The notes under the pieces: generated by a model
Told to the model about the DNA's origin: nothing
Databases searched by the model: none
The model's input: only the letters and a program-made list of their open reading frames with translations
In this document: positions 55,114-62,691 of the stretch, piece after piece
How positions within the stretch are numbered: the first letter of the stretch is position 1
How the letters are laid out: each line of letters opens with the position of its first letter
Position numbers and translations under genes: made by a program
Origin: Luteibacter aegosomaticola
GTDB taxonomy: Bacteria; Pseudomonadota; Gammaproteobacteria; Xanthomonadales; Rhodanobacteraceae
Length of the DNA: 64,000 bases
Direction: 5' to 3'
Assembly: GCF_023078475.1 (NCBI RefSeq)
Contig: NZ_CP095741.1
Location: 1,054,001 to 1,118,000, forward strand

Positions 55114-56093
55114 GCACGACACGCACAGTTTGGATCCGGCGTTTACTTGGCTGGCTTGTTGCCACCGTCGCCATCGTATTTTTTGTCCAGCGCGCGGTCT
55201 CCAACGCCGCACATATACCGCACATTCGTTGGGATGCGGCAGCCGGCGCCACTGCGACAGCCACGGTTATTTTGCCGCTCATCGTCGTCTACCTTTCGGC
55301 TGTCATCTGGCAGCTGCTTCTGCGCGACCAGGGAATTGTGCGTCGAAACCGCGACGTTTTTGCACTTTTCACCGTGTCCCAGTTCGGTAAGTATCTTCCC
55401 GGGAATGTCGGGCAGTTCATCGGCCGCGTCGTCATGGCGCGTGACATCGGCATCGCCATCCCCGCGACGCTCGCCACCATGCTGACCGAAGTGTTGTGGA
55501 ACGTCGGCACCGGCCTTGGATTATCCGCGCTGGCTATCTACCTGTTCGTTGGCAACAAGCTGACGGCTTTTCCGCCATGGCTGGACACTGCTGGCTTAGG
55601 TCTCGGATTTCTTGCCTTGCTTGCCGCCCCGTGGATTGGTATCACCTTGTTGCGCCGCGTTTTTCCGGGCTTGGTGGCTCGTGTCTTCGCCTCGAGTGAA
55701 TTGCGTCCACCGGGCTGGGGGACGGCGATTCGTGTCTCCTCACTTTATCTGGCCAACTACCTGTGCATGGGGATGGCCCTGTCGCTACAGGCGAAGGTGT
55801 TCTACGGCGCACCTGACATACCGTTATTGGAAGCCAGTGGCTTCTGTGCAATGGCCTGGCTGGCCGGATATCTCCTGCCTGGCGCCCCGGCTGGACTGGG
55901 CGTGCGTGAGGGCTTGATGCTCGTGCTGTTTTCGCCCATGTATGGCGAGTCGACCGCTATCGCACTGGGAATCACCTTGCGCCTCGGTGCGATTGCGGCG
56001 GACGTGATTGCCTTTGCGTTGGGGTGGCTTGCGCGTGCCCGGGGCAGGGCAAGGAATACATCGAAAACCAGGGGTACGCATGATGCAACCTAA
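55110..56093 (+). CDS. LPG-synthase-type flippase-like membrane protein
   Basis: About 327 residues with seven or eight membrane helices, of the lysylphosphatidylglycerol synthase TM (UPF0104) family. Diagnostic parts: LSAVIWQLLLRDQGI, FTVSQFGKYLPGNVGQFIGRVVMARDIG and GYLLPGAPAGLGVREGLMLVLF. In polysaccharide loci these proteins are thought to move lipid-linked intermediates. Start is uncertain: TTG at 55110 overlaps the GT4 stop (TTGA) and gives the expected N-terminus, while a GTG at 55053 would extend it 19 residues. Overlaps the next gene by 14 bp. Confidence 0.82.
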   Translation: MSTTRTVWIRRLLGWLVATVAIVFFVQRAVSNAAHIPHIRWDAAAGATATATVILPLIVVYLSAVIWQLLLRDQGIVRRNRDVFALFTVSQFGKYLPGNVGQFIGRVVMARDIGIAIPATLATMLTEVLWNVGTGLGLSALAIYLFVGNKLTAFPPWLDTAGLGLGFLALLAAPWIGITLLRRVFPGLVARVFASSELRPPGWGTAIRVSSLYLANYLCMGMALSLQAKVFYGAPDIPLLEASGFCAMAWLAGYLLPGAPAGLGVREGLMLVLFSPMYGESTAIALGITLRLGAIAADVIAFALGWLARARGRARNTSKTRGTHDAT

Positions 56094-58401
56094 TCTCACG
56101 CAGAGCGCCGGCCGGCGTCTGCTGATCCTCGTCGGCCTGCTCGCTGGCGTGTTGTGGAGCCTCATGGTGAATGGCGCTGTGCCCGGCGTCGGCACGCCGA
56201 CCCTCGGCCAGGCGATGTCCATGATGGGGTACGCTCAGGCCTTCGCCGACCAGCATTGGTACGCGATTCACGCGCGATCGTTTGGCTACCCAGTGCCCAT
56301 GTCCCTTGCCACTGGCTTGCCACTTGCATGGGTAGCGGGCTGGTTCCTGCGCTTTGGGTTCTATGCGGCCGACGCGTATGCGGCGACGATTGCCTTTTGG
56401 CTCGTTGTAGCCTTTTTCGGCGCGTGGAAACTCGCTATGCGCCTCGGTCTCCGCGCCGGGCTGTCAATTCTGGCGGCCGCCACCTGGTTGAGTACGCCCA
56501 TGGTATGGGCACACCAGGGCTATTCGTCATTAGCGCTTGGTATGGCGATGTTGCCCTTTTACACGTGGACAGCCGTCTTGGCGGGCGGCGTGATCGGGCC
56601 GACGCGTCGATACCAAATGAGCGTGGCGGCGTTGTTTCTCGCAACATGCAGTCTTGCCCTCTTCATGGATGGCTATACCTTCATGATGTTCGCGGTGGTT
56701 GCGGGGCTACTCTGGATTTCACGCGTCGCCGCCGCCTCCACTCGAGGCAGTGCATTGAGGTACACCCTTCCGGTGTATCTGGTCGGTTTCGGCGGTGCGT
56801 ACTTCATCTATACGCGATTCATGGGAGTGTCGGCGTTCGAGCCGGCACCGTTGGACTTCTTCCGTGGTTGGGGGCTCGACGTGCTCTTCCTCGGTAAACC
56901 ACCTACCGGGGAGTTCTGGTTATGGGATGCATTGGGGTGGCATGGCGTACGCAATGAAACGTTGTTCTACGGTGATGCATCAGTCTGGAACACAAGCTTC
57001 ATCCTGCCGCTACTGCTGGCGAGTGGCATCAGTGTGCTCGTGCTCGGCCGGAGGGATCGGCGCGTTTGGCCGCTGTTGGCGATTGCCGTGTTCGGCTTGT
57101 ACATGGCGTTTGGCCCGACGCTGAAGGCGGGCAGCACGAAGCCGACGGCTACGCTCAATCAGAACATGCCGGTGAGCGAAGGCCGGATTCCGACCGGAAA
57201 TGCGTTCATCTACGCGCACATTCCTGGCTTCAAGAGCATGCGCGCTACGTATCGCTGGGAAGCCCTCACGTTCCTTGGCTTGTGGGCCATCGTGGCACTC
57301 GGTGCCGCGCGCTCGCCGCGGCGAGGGCTGTGGGCGGCGACGTACATTGCGATCATCGCGGCACTGCTTCCGCACCTTGGCACGCAATGGGGGGATTACC
57401 GCACGTTCCGTACCGCGTTCAAACGAATCGACAGTGAGCTGGCCGAACCCCTTTCCGCGCAAGTATCCGCTGGTTCGCGGGTCTTCTTCATGCCATGGAA
57501 CAACGATGTCATGGCAAATTACCTCAGCCCGAAGCTACATGTGACCAGCTACAACGTGGGCGGCGACAAACAGCTCAAGATCGCCAGTGCAGCATGGCCG
57601 CTCAGCATGGCGTCTTTCAGCCTTAACCGGTTTACCGTCGACGACGTGCCGGCAGCGCGCGAGCTGCTCTTTAGCGGGGATGTCGATGCCATTATCGTGC
57701 CTTACTTCAACTCGCTGTATGCGGCTCATGTGTGGCCCTGCCTCGCCGAGGCGAAAGGTTATTCCGCTGGGACGCTGGCCTTGTTCGAGTCACGCGCGGA
57801 TTTCCTTTGCCCAGCCGAGATCCGAGCTGGGTTTGCCCCGGCCATGGCGGCATTGCATGCTGATCCGATGCTGGCGATTACCGAGACGCCACTGTTTGCT
57901 GTGATTAAGCTGCTGCCCAAGGGGCGTGGGGTCAATGGACGTGCGCATGCGCTGGCACTTCGCGTCGCTGGCATCACGCTTCCCGTGGATGTCGCGACTC
58001 AGCAGGATATGGCGGATCGCATCTTCGGCCTTGGTTGGCATCATCGCGAGCCGCTGAGCCGATGGTCGACAGGGCGTGCGACGCTTTCGCTGCCAGAGCC
58101 GGAAGCGTGCCGTCTTACCGGTTGCGTAGCCCAATTGACGCTGGCCGCGTTTGCCGCGAACACGGCACGGCCAGTCACGCTCCGAATCTCTGCCACGGGG
58201 TCAACAGCGGATGCTACGTCCCCCGTGCGGTTCGTGGATGACGTGCCCCACGTCGTAAATGTGCCCTTGCCGGTTGGGCAGGATGCGGTGTCGCTCACCC
58301 TTGAAGTGGATGGCGCTACATCGCCGGCCGCACTGGGGATGAGCGTTGATGCGCGTGTACTTGGCGTGTCGTTGACCCGGATCAACGTGATCGCCCGCTA
58401 A
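56080..58401 (+). CDS. Large multi-spanning membrane protein, YfhO/GT-C-like
   Basis: 773 residues: about twelve helices in residues 1-440, then a soluble C-terminal part (about 440-773), beta-rich near the end (VTLRISATGSTADA). The N-terminal loop after helix 1 carries acidic and aromatic residues (YAQAFADQHWYAIHARSFG) as in GT-C transferases and YfhO proteins. It has the same layout as the 745-residue protein at 44-46 kb, though sequence similarity is not obvious by eye. The ATG at 56080 has AGGGG six bases ahead and overlaps the flippase-like gene. Donor is expected to be a polyprenyl-phosphate sugar. Confidence 0.72.
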   Translation: MMQPNLTQSAGRRLLILVGLLAGVLWSLMVNGAVPGVGTPTLGQAMSMMGYAQAFADQHWYAIHARSFGYPVPMSLATGLPLAWVAGWFLRFGFYAADAYAATIAFWLVVAFFGAWKLAMRLGLRAGLSILAAATWLSTPMVWAHQGYSSLALGMAMLPFYTWTAVLAGGVIGPTRRYQMSVAALFLATCSLALFMDGYTFMMFAVVAGLLWISRVAAASTRGSALRYTLPVYLVGFGGAYFIYTRFMGVSAFEPAPLDFFRGWGLDVLFLGKPPTGEFWLWDALGWHGVRNETLFYGDASVWNTSFILPLLLASGISVLVLGRRDRRVWPLLAIAVFGLYMAFGPTLKAGSTKPTATLNQNMPVSEGRIPTGNAFIYAHIPGFKSMRATYRWEALTFLGLWAIVALGAARSPRRGLWAATYIAIIAALLPHLGTQWGDYRTFRTAFKRIDSELAEPLSAQVSAGSRVFFMPWNNDVMANYLSPKLHVTSYNVGGDKQLKIASAAWPLSMASFSLNRFTVDDVPAARELLFSGDVDAIIVPYFNSLYAAHVWPCLAEAKGYSAGTLALFESRADFLCPAEIRAGFAPAMAALHADPMLAITETPLFAVIKLLPKGRGVNGRAHALALRVAGITLPVDVATQQDMADRIFGLGWHHREPLSRWSTGRATLSLPEPEACRLTGCVAQLTLAAFAANTARPVTLRISATGSTADATSPVRFVDDVPHVVNVPLPVGQDAVSLTLEVDGATSPAALGMSVDARVLGVSLTRINVIAR

Positions 58402-61205
58402 TCGCGGTCGTCGATGATATGCTGCGCGAGTATGGTGGCGGATTGGTCCCATCCAGGCCAATCCGTGCGAGGCGTTTGCATGGTGCGCTCGGTGAGCCAT
58501 CGTGCAATGTAAGTGGCAAGCGTCGCGGCCGACGTGCCGGTGAAGTACGAGGGGTAGTCGCCTGCGACTTCCCGAAATACCTTCAACGATCGGGCGATGA
58601 CTGGCTTCCCTCGTTGCGCGGCCTCGATCACCGGCAGGCCAAAGCCTTCACCGAGCGAAGCTGCCAGGAGCGCCGTGCTGGCGTCGTAGACGGCATCCAG
58701 CGTGGCATCGTCACAGCCCTCGAACCAGAAAAGGCGTTTACCGCGTTCGTTGTGCCGCTCGATGCGTTCGATGAGTGGGCCGACCAGCCAGCCGCGCTTT
58801 CCGACGATTGCAAGGTTCAGGTCGGCATTGGATGCCCAGAGTAGTTCGACGGCATCGAGGGCCTGTTCGTGGCCCTTGCGCGGCTCGATCGTACCGACCA
58901 TGAGTAGGGTCGGCCGTGCGGCAAAGGCCTCTTCCGTCGTACTCGGCAAAGCGCCGTGCGCAAGTGGCAGCACCGGTGAGACACCCAGTGGGAAAACGCC
59001 GAGGCGCGGCGGATGGCCTGGGTGTTCCGTACTGAACCAGTGAGCGAAATCATCTGCCGTGCTCTGCGATATGCAGTGCACTACATCTGCCAGGTTTGCC
59101 ATGGCCTGTAGCCAACGCAGGAAGGCCTCACGCGTTTGCGGATGGAACGCCTCAGGCAGGGTTACCGGTAGCAAATCGTTCGCGATGAAATGCATCGCTA
59201 CGCCGGCGCGGCGCCACGTTTGCAGCAGCGGGGCGCTCGATGGCAGGCTTTCCATGGCCCAATCGAGACCGACAAACACGTCACTGCCCGTGACAGCCAC
59301 CGTCTCCGTAGAAAGGCCATTCGGCACCTCGATATCGAGCAGTGCCGCAGCATAGGCGTGCGCATGTTCATAGCGTCCGTCGCGGAACGCAATGGGTTCG
59401 ATGCGTACGCCCGATGGAGGGGAAACCAGCCATCGGGTGAGGATGTTGCGCACAACCCGCTGCACGCCCGTCTTGAGGTCGTGCCGCGAGATGTGCGTGA
59501 CATCGACGAGCCAGCGTTGACCTGTTCGCGGCCGTGCGCGGTCCAGCGCATCTGCGATACGTGCCAGGTCGTCGTCACCAAGTTGGGCGGCAAGTCGCGT
59601 GGCGATCGTGTCCTCGACCACTCTCTGGCATACCATCGGATGGTCGGCAAAGCCGGCTATCCATGTGGCTCGGGATGGCTCGCCGTCGGCATGTGTTGGT
59701 ACCGACCTAACGCCGATGGCTTCGGTAGCCCAGGCATTCGCCCAATCAACCGAATCGGGCGCAGCGACCGCGTGCCAGCCGAAAGCCCGGTAGGCATCAA
59801 GCGCACTCACGGCGCTTGCGGGGGCGGGTGGGCCTTGCCACTCGACCAGCCCCGGCCAGTCGCGAAGGCGGGTTTGCAGTGCACCGACGGTCGCCGCTTC
59901 CGCGAGGTACACCGGCACCTGTGCTTCCTCCGCAGGGGCGATGTCGGGCGTGGTCGCTCGCCAGGCTGGTACCTGCCGGGGGCGCGGGTGTCCTTGTCGA
60001 ATGGCTGCCTGTTCGATGGCAGCAAGTGCCCGTTCGGCGACCTTCGCCCATGTGAAGTAACCGGCGCGTGTCCGTCCTGACTCCCTTAAGGTCGCAGCGA
60101 ATGCCGGGTCATTGAGGACTCGATGCATAGCGTCGCTCAGTGAGGCGGGATCCTCCGCGTCAAACAACGCCGCAGGGTTACCAATGACTTCCGGCAGGCT
60201 GGTGGCATTGTTCGCGATGACCGGTGCGCCGCAGGCCATGGCCTCCAGTGGCGGAAGGCCGAAGCCCTCGCGCGCGGACGGGAAGACAAATAGATCGCAT
60301 GTCTGGTAGAGGCGTATCAGGTCCGCGTCGGCCACGAAACCCGTGAAGCGGACCTCGTTTGGCTGCAGCCCCGCGTCGCGAATGGCAATGTCGAGGCGGA
60401 TCCGCGTAGTGTCATCCAGACTACCGGCGATGACGAGTTGATACCGCTCACGCATCGCCTGCGGCAGTTGCGCGAACGCCGGGAACAGCTTCTCCACGTT
60501 CTTTCGCGAATCCGTGCCGCCGGTGTAGAGGATAAACGGGCGGTCGATGCCCAGTGGGCGATCCAGGCCGTCGCAGTATCCCGCTTCCGCCGCGCTGGGC
60601 TGGAACTGGACATCGACGCCAGCGCCGACCGTGACGATGCGCGATGGGTCGATGCCCAAGCGCTCGATCGCGTCCTTACGAACCCACTCGGATATCGCGA
60701 GCAGGAGATCGCAGGTGCGTAGCGCCTCGATGCGGCGCATGTACCAGTCCCGCGCGCGTGACTGGCCAAGCTGCGCAGGTTCGTGCAGGGGAATCAGGTC
60801 GTAGAGCGTGGCAACCGTGAACTGGCGCGGGAGGCTGTGGGGCATGAGCGCATCGCTACCGAACCCTTCGATCAAGCTGCTCAGCCAGACCACGTCCGCG
60901 CCGCCTACGTCCAGCGCGTGCGCGAACACGCGCTCGGCCGCCTCTCGCCGCGTATCGTTCCCTGCCTTGTCGGCGGAGGTGTCCCGCAGCGGACCGTAGG
61001 CCCGTCGATGTGGACGCAGGCCAGCATCGGCAAGGCCATCGAGCATGTCGTCCACGCCGTCAAGCGCTGCGTTGAACAGCAGTTCTACCTGGTGGCGGTC
61101 TTCGGCAAGCCTCAGGAATGCGAGCGTCGTGGCCCGGGTGTACCTGCCAATGCCGCGATGGCGGCTGGCGGTCTGCACCCCTTGCATATCGATCTGGATC
61201 TTCAT
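58398..61205 (-). CDS. Double-GT4 glycosyltransferase
   Basis: A 935-residue paralog of the 1128-residue protein at 33-37 kb. Module 1 (about 1-385) opens IQIDMQGVQTASRHRGIGRY with EX7E at Glu313/Glu321 in REGFGLPPLEAMACG; module 2 (about 560-930) opens WLVDVTHISRHDLKTGIQRV with TIEPRKGHEQALDAVE and Glu853/Glu861 in GEGFGLPVIEAA. It lacks the beta-sandwich tail of the larger paralog. Likely a bifunctional polymerase or branch-adding enzyme. Its ATG overlaps the stop of the 78-residue ORF (ATGA). Ends in a 4-bp overlap with the convergent membrane protein gene. Confidence 0.88.
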   Translation of the reverse strand: MKIQIDMQGVQTASRHRGIGRYTRATTLAFLRLAEDRHQVELLFNAALDGVDDMLDGLADAGLRPHRRAYGPLRDTSADKAGNDTRREAAERVFAHALDVGGADVVWLSSLIEGFGSDALMPHSLPRQFTVATLYDLIPLHEPAQLGQSRARDWYMRRIEALRTCDLLLAISEWVRKDAIERLGIDPSRIVTVGAGVDVQFQPSAAEAGYCDGLDRPLGIDRPFILYTGGTDSRKNVEKLFPAFAQLPQAMRERYQLVIAGSLDDTTRIRLDIAIRDAGLQPNEVRFTGFVADADLIRLYQTCDLFVFPSAREGFGLPPLEAMACGAPVIANNATSLPEVIGNPAALFDAEDPASLSDAMHRVLNDPAFAATLRESGRTRAGYFTWAKVAERALAAIEQAAIRQGHPRPRQVPAWRATTPDIAPAEEAQVPVYLAEAATVGALQTRLRDWPGLVEWQGPPAPASAVSALDAYRAFGWHAVAAPDSVDWANAWATEAIGVRSVPTHADGEPSRATWIAGFADHPMVCQRVVEDTIATRLAAQLGDDDLARIADALDRARPRTGQRWLVDVTHISRHDLKTGVQRVVRNILTRWLVSPPSGVRIEPIAFRDGRYEHAHAYAAALLDIEVPNGLSTETVAVTGSDVFVGLDWAMESLPSSAPLLQTWRRAGVAMHFIANDLLPVTLPEAFHPQTREAFLRWLQAMANLADVVHCISQSTADDFAHWFSTEHPGHPPRLGVFPLGVSPVLPLAHGALPSTTEEAFAARPTLLMVGTIEPRKGHEQALDAVELLWASNADLNLAIVGKRGWLVGPLIERIERHNERGKRLFWFEGCDDATLDAVYDASTALLAASLGEGFGLPVIEAAQRGKPVIARSLKVFREVAGDYPSYFTGTSAATLATYIARWLTERTMQTPRTDWPGWDQSATILAQHIIDDRD

Positions 61206-61438
61206 CGCGGTGCCCGTGCACGCATGCGTGCCAGGGATCGCCGACTTCCCTCGGCCAGTTGCGCGGGGTCCACGTCGAGCATTGCCTCAGGGTGTTCAAC
61301 ACGGTAAGCCAGGTTGCGCAAACGCGTATCCATCCAGGGAATGCGATACGCCATGTCGACCAGGGCTCGCTTCACGCGTGGATGGCGCGCGACACTGCCC
61401 AGCAGGTATCGGAGCAGCCTTCGCGGCGTTTTCGTCAT
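61202..61438 (-). CDS. 78-aa small ORF sandwiched between glycosyltransferase genes
   Basis: Not recognised. 78 residues, basic (many Arg), with no signal peptide or membrane helix. The start (RRLLRYLLGSVARHPRVKRALVDMAYRIPWM) could form an amphipathic helix, and the end is RRSLARMRARAPR. Both its borders are ATGA overlaps with its neighbours, so translation is coupled on both sides, which argues for a real gene. It resembles the basic tails of the FkbM protein and of polysaccharide transferases, so it may be a split-off membrane-docking or partner subunit. Function is inference. Confidence 0.7.
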   Translation of the reverse strand: MTKTPRRLLRYLLGSVARHPRVKRALVDMAYRIPWMDTRLRNLAYRVEHPEAMLDVDPAQLAEGSRRSLARMRARAPR

Positions 61439-62691
61439 GCGATCGCACCCAGGGCATGGCGAAGGGCGTGGCGAGCGTTCTCGACGGAGAAATGTCGGCG
61501 TACGTTTTCTACGCTGGCATCCGACATCGCGGACCAGATCGCTTCATTGCTGGACAGCCGGATAATGGCAGCTGCGAATGCCTCGGGGGTGTCGGCAACC
61601 AAGGCATCGATGCCATCACGTAAATGCATGCCTTCGGCGGCGATCGTGGTCAGGACGACGGGCAGGCCATGGCTCATGGCTTGGTTAACCTTACCCTTCA
61701 CCCCTGCGCCGAAGCGCAGTGGAGCGATGGAAACCAAGGCTTGTTCGTGTAAGGGGGCGAGGTCGGCAACGCGCCCGTGAACGATCACGGCATCGCTCTC
61801 AATCGCTCGCCGCGCGCTTGGGTCGATATCGCCGACCACGTGCAGTTGCATGTGTGGAAGGTGGCCGCGCACGCGCGGCAGCACCTCGGTGACAAACCAG
61901 CGCACGGCATCTTCGTTGGGCGGGTGCCCAAAGCCGCCAACGAAGAGCATGCCGTGGCGTCCACCGAAACCATGTCTCCGTCCATGGGCATCATGGATAT
62001 TGCTGAGAACCTCGACATTGGCTGCGGGGGCCTCACGGGCGAGTACGTCGCGCTCCTCCTCGCTTACGACCAGTGTGATGTCGCAGCGCGCGACCATCGC
62101 CAGTTCGCGCTCGCGCGAACGGTTGGCCTGGCGCATCAACGTAGGGTTGCCGGTAAGATCGGCAGCACGACGCTCCCGAATGAAGTGCAGGTCGACGGTA
62201 TCGAAAACCGTGCGTGCGCGTGGCGCGAAGCGGCGGACTACATCGATGTACTGATCCGCAACAGGCAGGCGGCACAACATCACGGCATCAAGCGTAGCCC
62301 CCTCGCGGGAGAGCCAGCGTAGGGCCGGCTCGCGCACGATGCGGACACCGAGCGCTCCCAGCCGAACCGCGTCGGCCACCGATGCGTCGCCATCGTCGGC
62401 CAGGAAATCGATCTGCCAGCCATCGGCATGGAGCAGGGCGAAAATCTGCGAGAGCCGTACCGAGCCGGAATCGCGCGATGGATCCGGGGTCATCGTCTCG
62501 ATGACAAGGATGCGTCGGCGCGGCAAGCTCGTAGCCAGCTCGCGCACGGTAACGTCGGCTGGAGCGGCGCCACTCTCGGTCCGCGGCCGCAGTGCACGCC
62601 GGAAAGTGCCGCTCCATCCCCGGATCGCAATGCTGCCTTTCACCCGCTGCGCAAGGCGAGCCAGCCGCCGTAGCCTCCAGCCAAGCTCCAT
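61435..62691 (-). CDS. GT4/GT1-type glycosyltransferase
   Basis: 418 residues. The N-terminal 30 residues are basic and amphipathic; then RRILVIETMTPDPSRDSGSVRL, the acceptor-side signature seen in a group of capsule/LPS transferases, ARTVFDTVDLHFIRERR, and C-terminal MLFVGGFGHPPNEDAVRWFV and LRFGAGVKGKVNQAMSHGLPVV. The last motif replaces the classic EX7E. The ATG at 62691 overlaps the ETF-QO stop (TGATG), with AGGGA near; a GTG one codon earlier is also possible. Forms a coupled set with the small ORF and the double-GT4 gene. Confidence 0.85.
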   Translation of the reverse strand: MELGWRLRRLARLAQRVKGSIAIRGWSGTFRRALRPRTESGAAPADVTVRELATSLPRRRILVIETMTPDPSRDSGSVRLSQIFALLHADGWQIDFLADDGDASVADAVRLGALGVRIVREPALRWLSREGATLDAVMLCRLPVADQYIDVVRRFAPRARTVFDTVDLHFIRERRAADLTGNPTLMRQANRSRERELAMVARCDITLVVSEEERDVLAREAPAANVEVLSNIHDAHGRRHGFGGRHGMLFVGGFGHPPNEDAVRWFVTEVLPRVRGHLPHMQLHVVGDIDPSARRAIESDAVIVHGRVADLAPLHEQALVSIAPLRFGAGVKGKVNQAMSHGLPVVLTTIAAEGMHLRDGIDALVADTPEAFAAAIIRLSSNEAIWSAMSDASVENVRRHFSVENARHALRHALGAIA

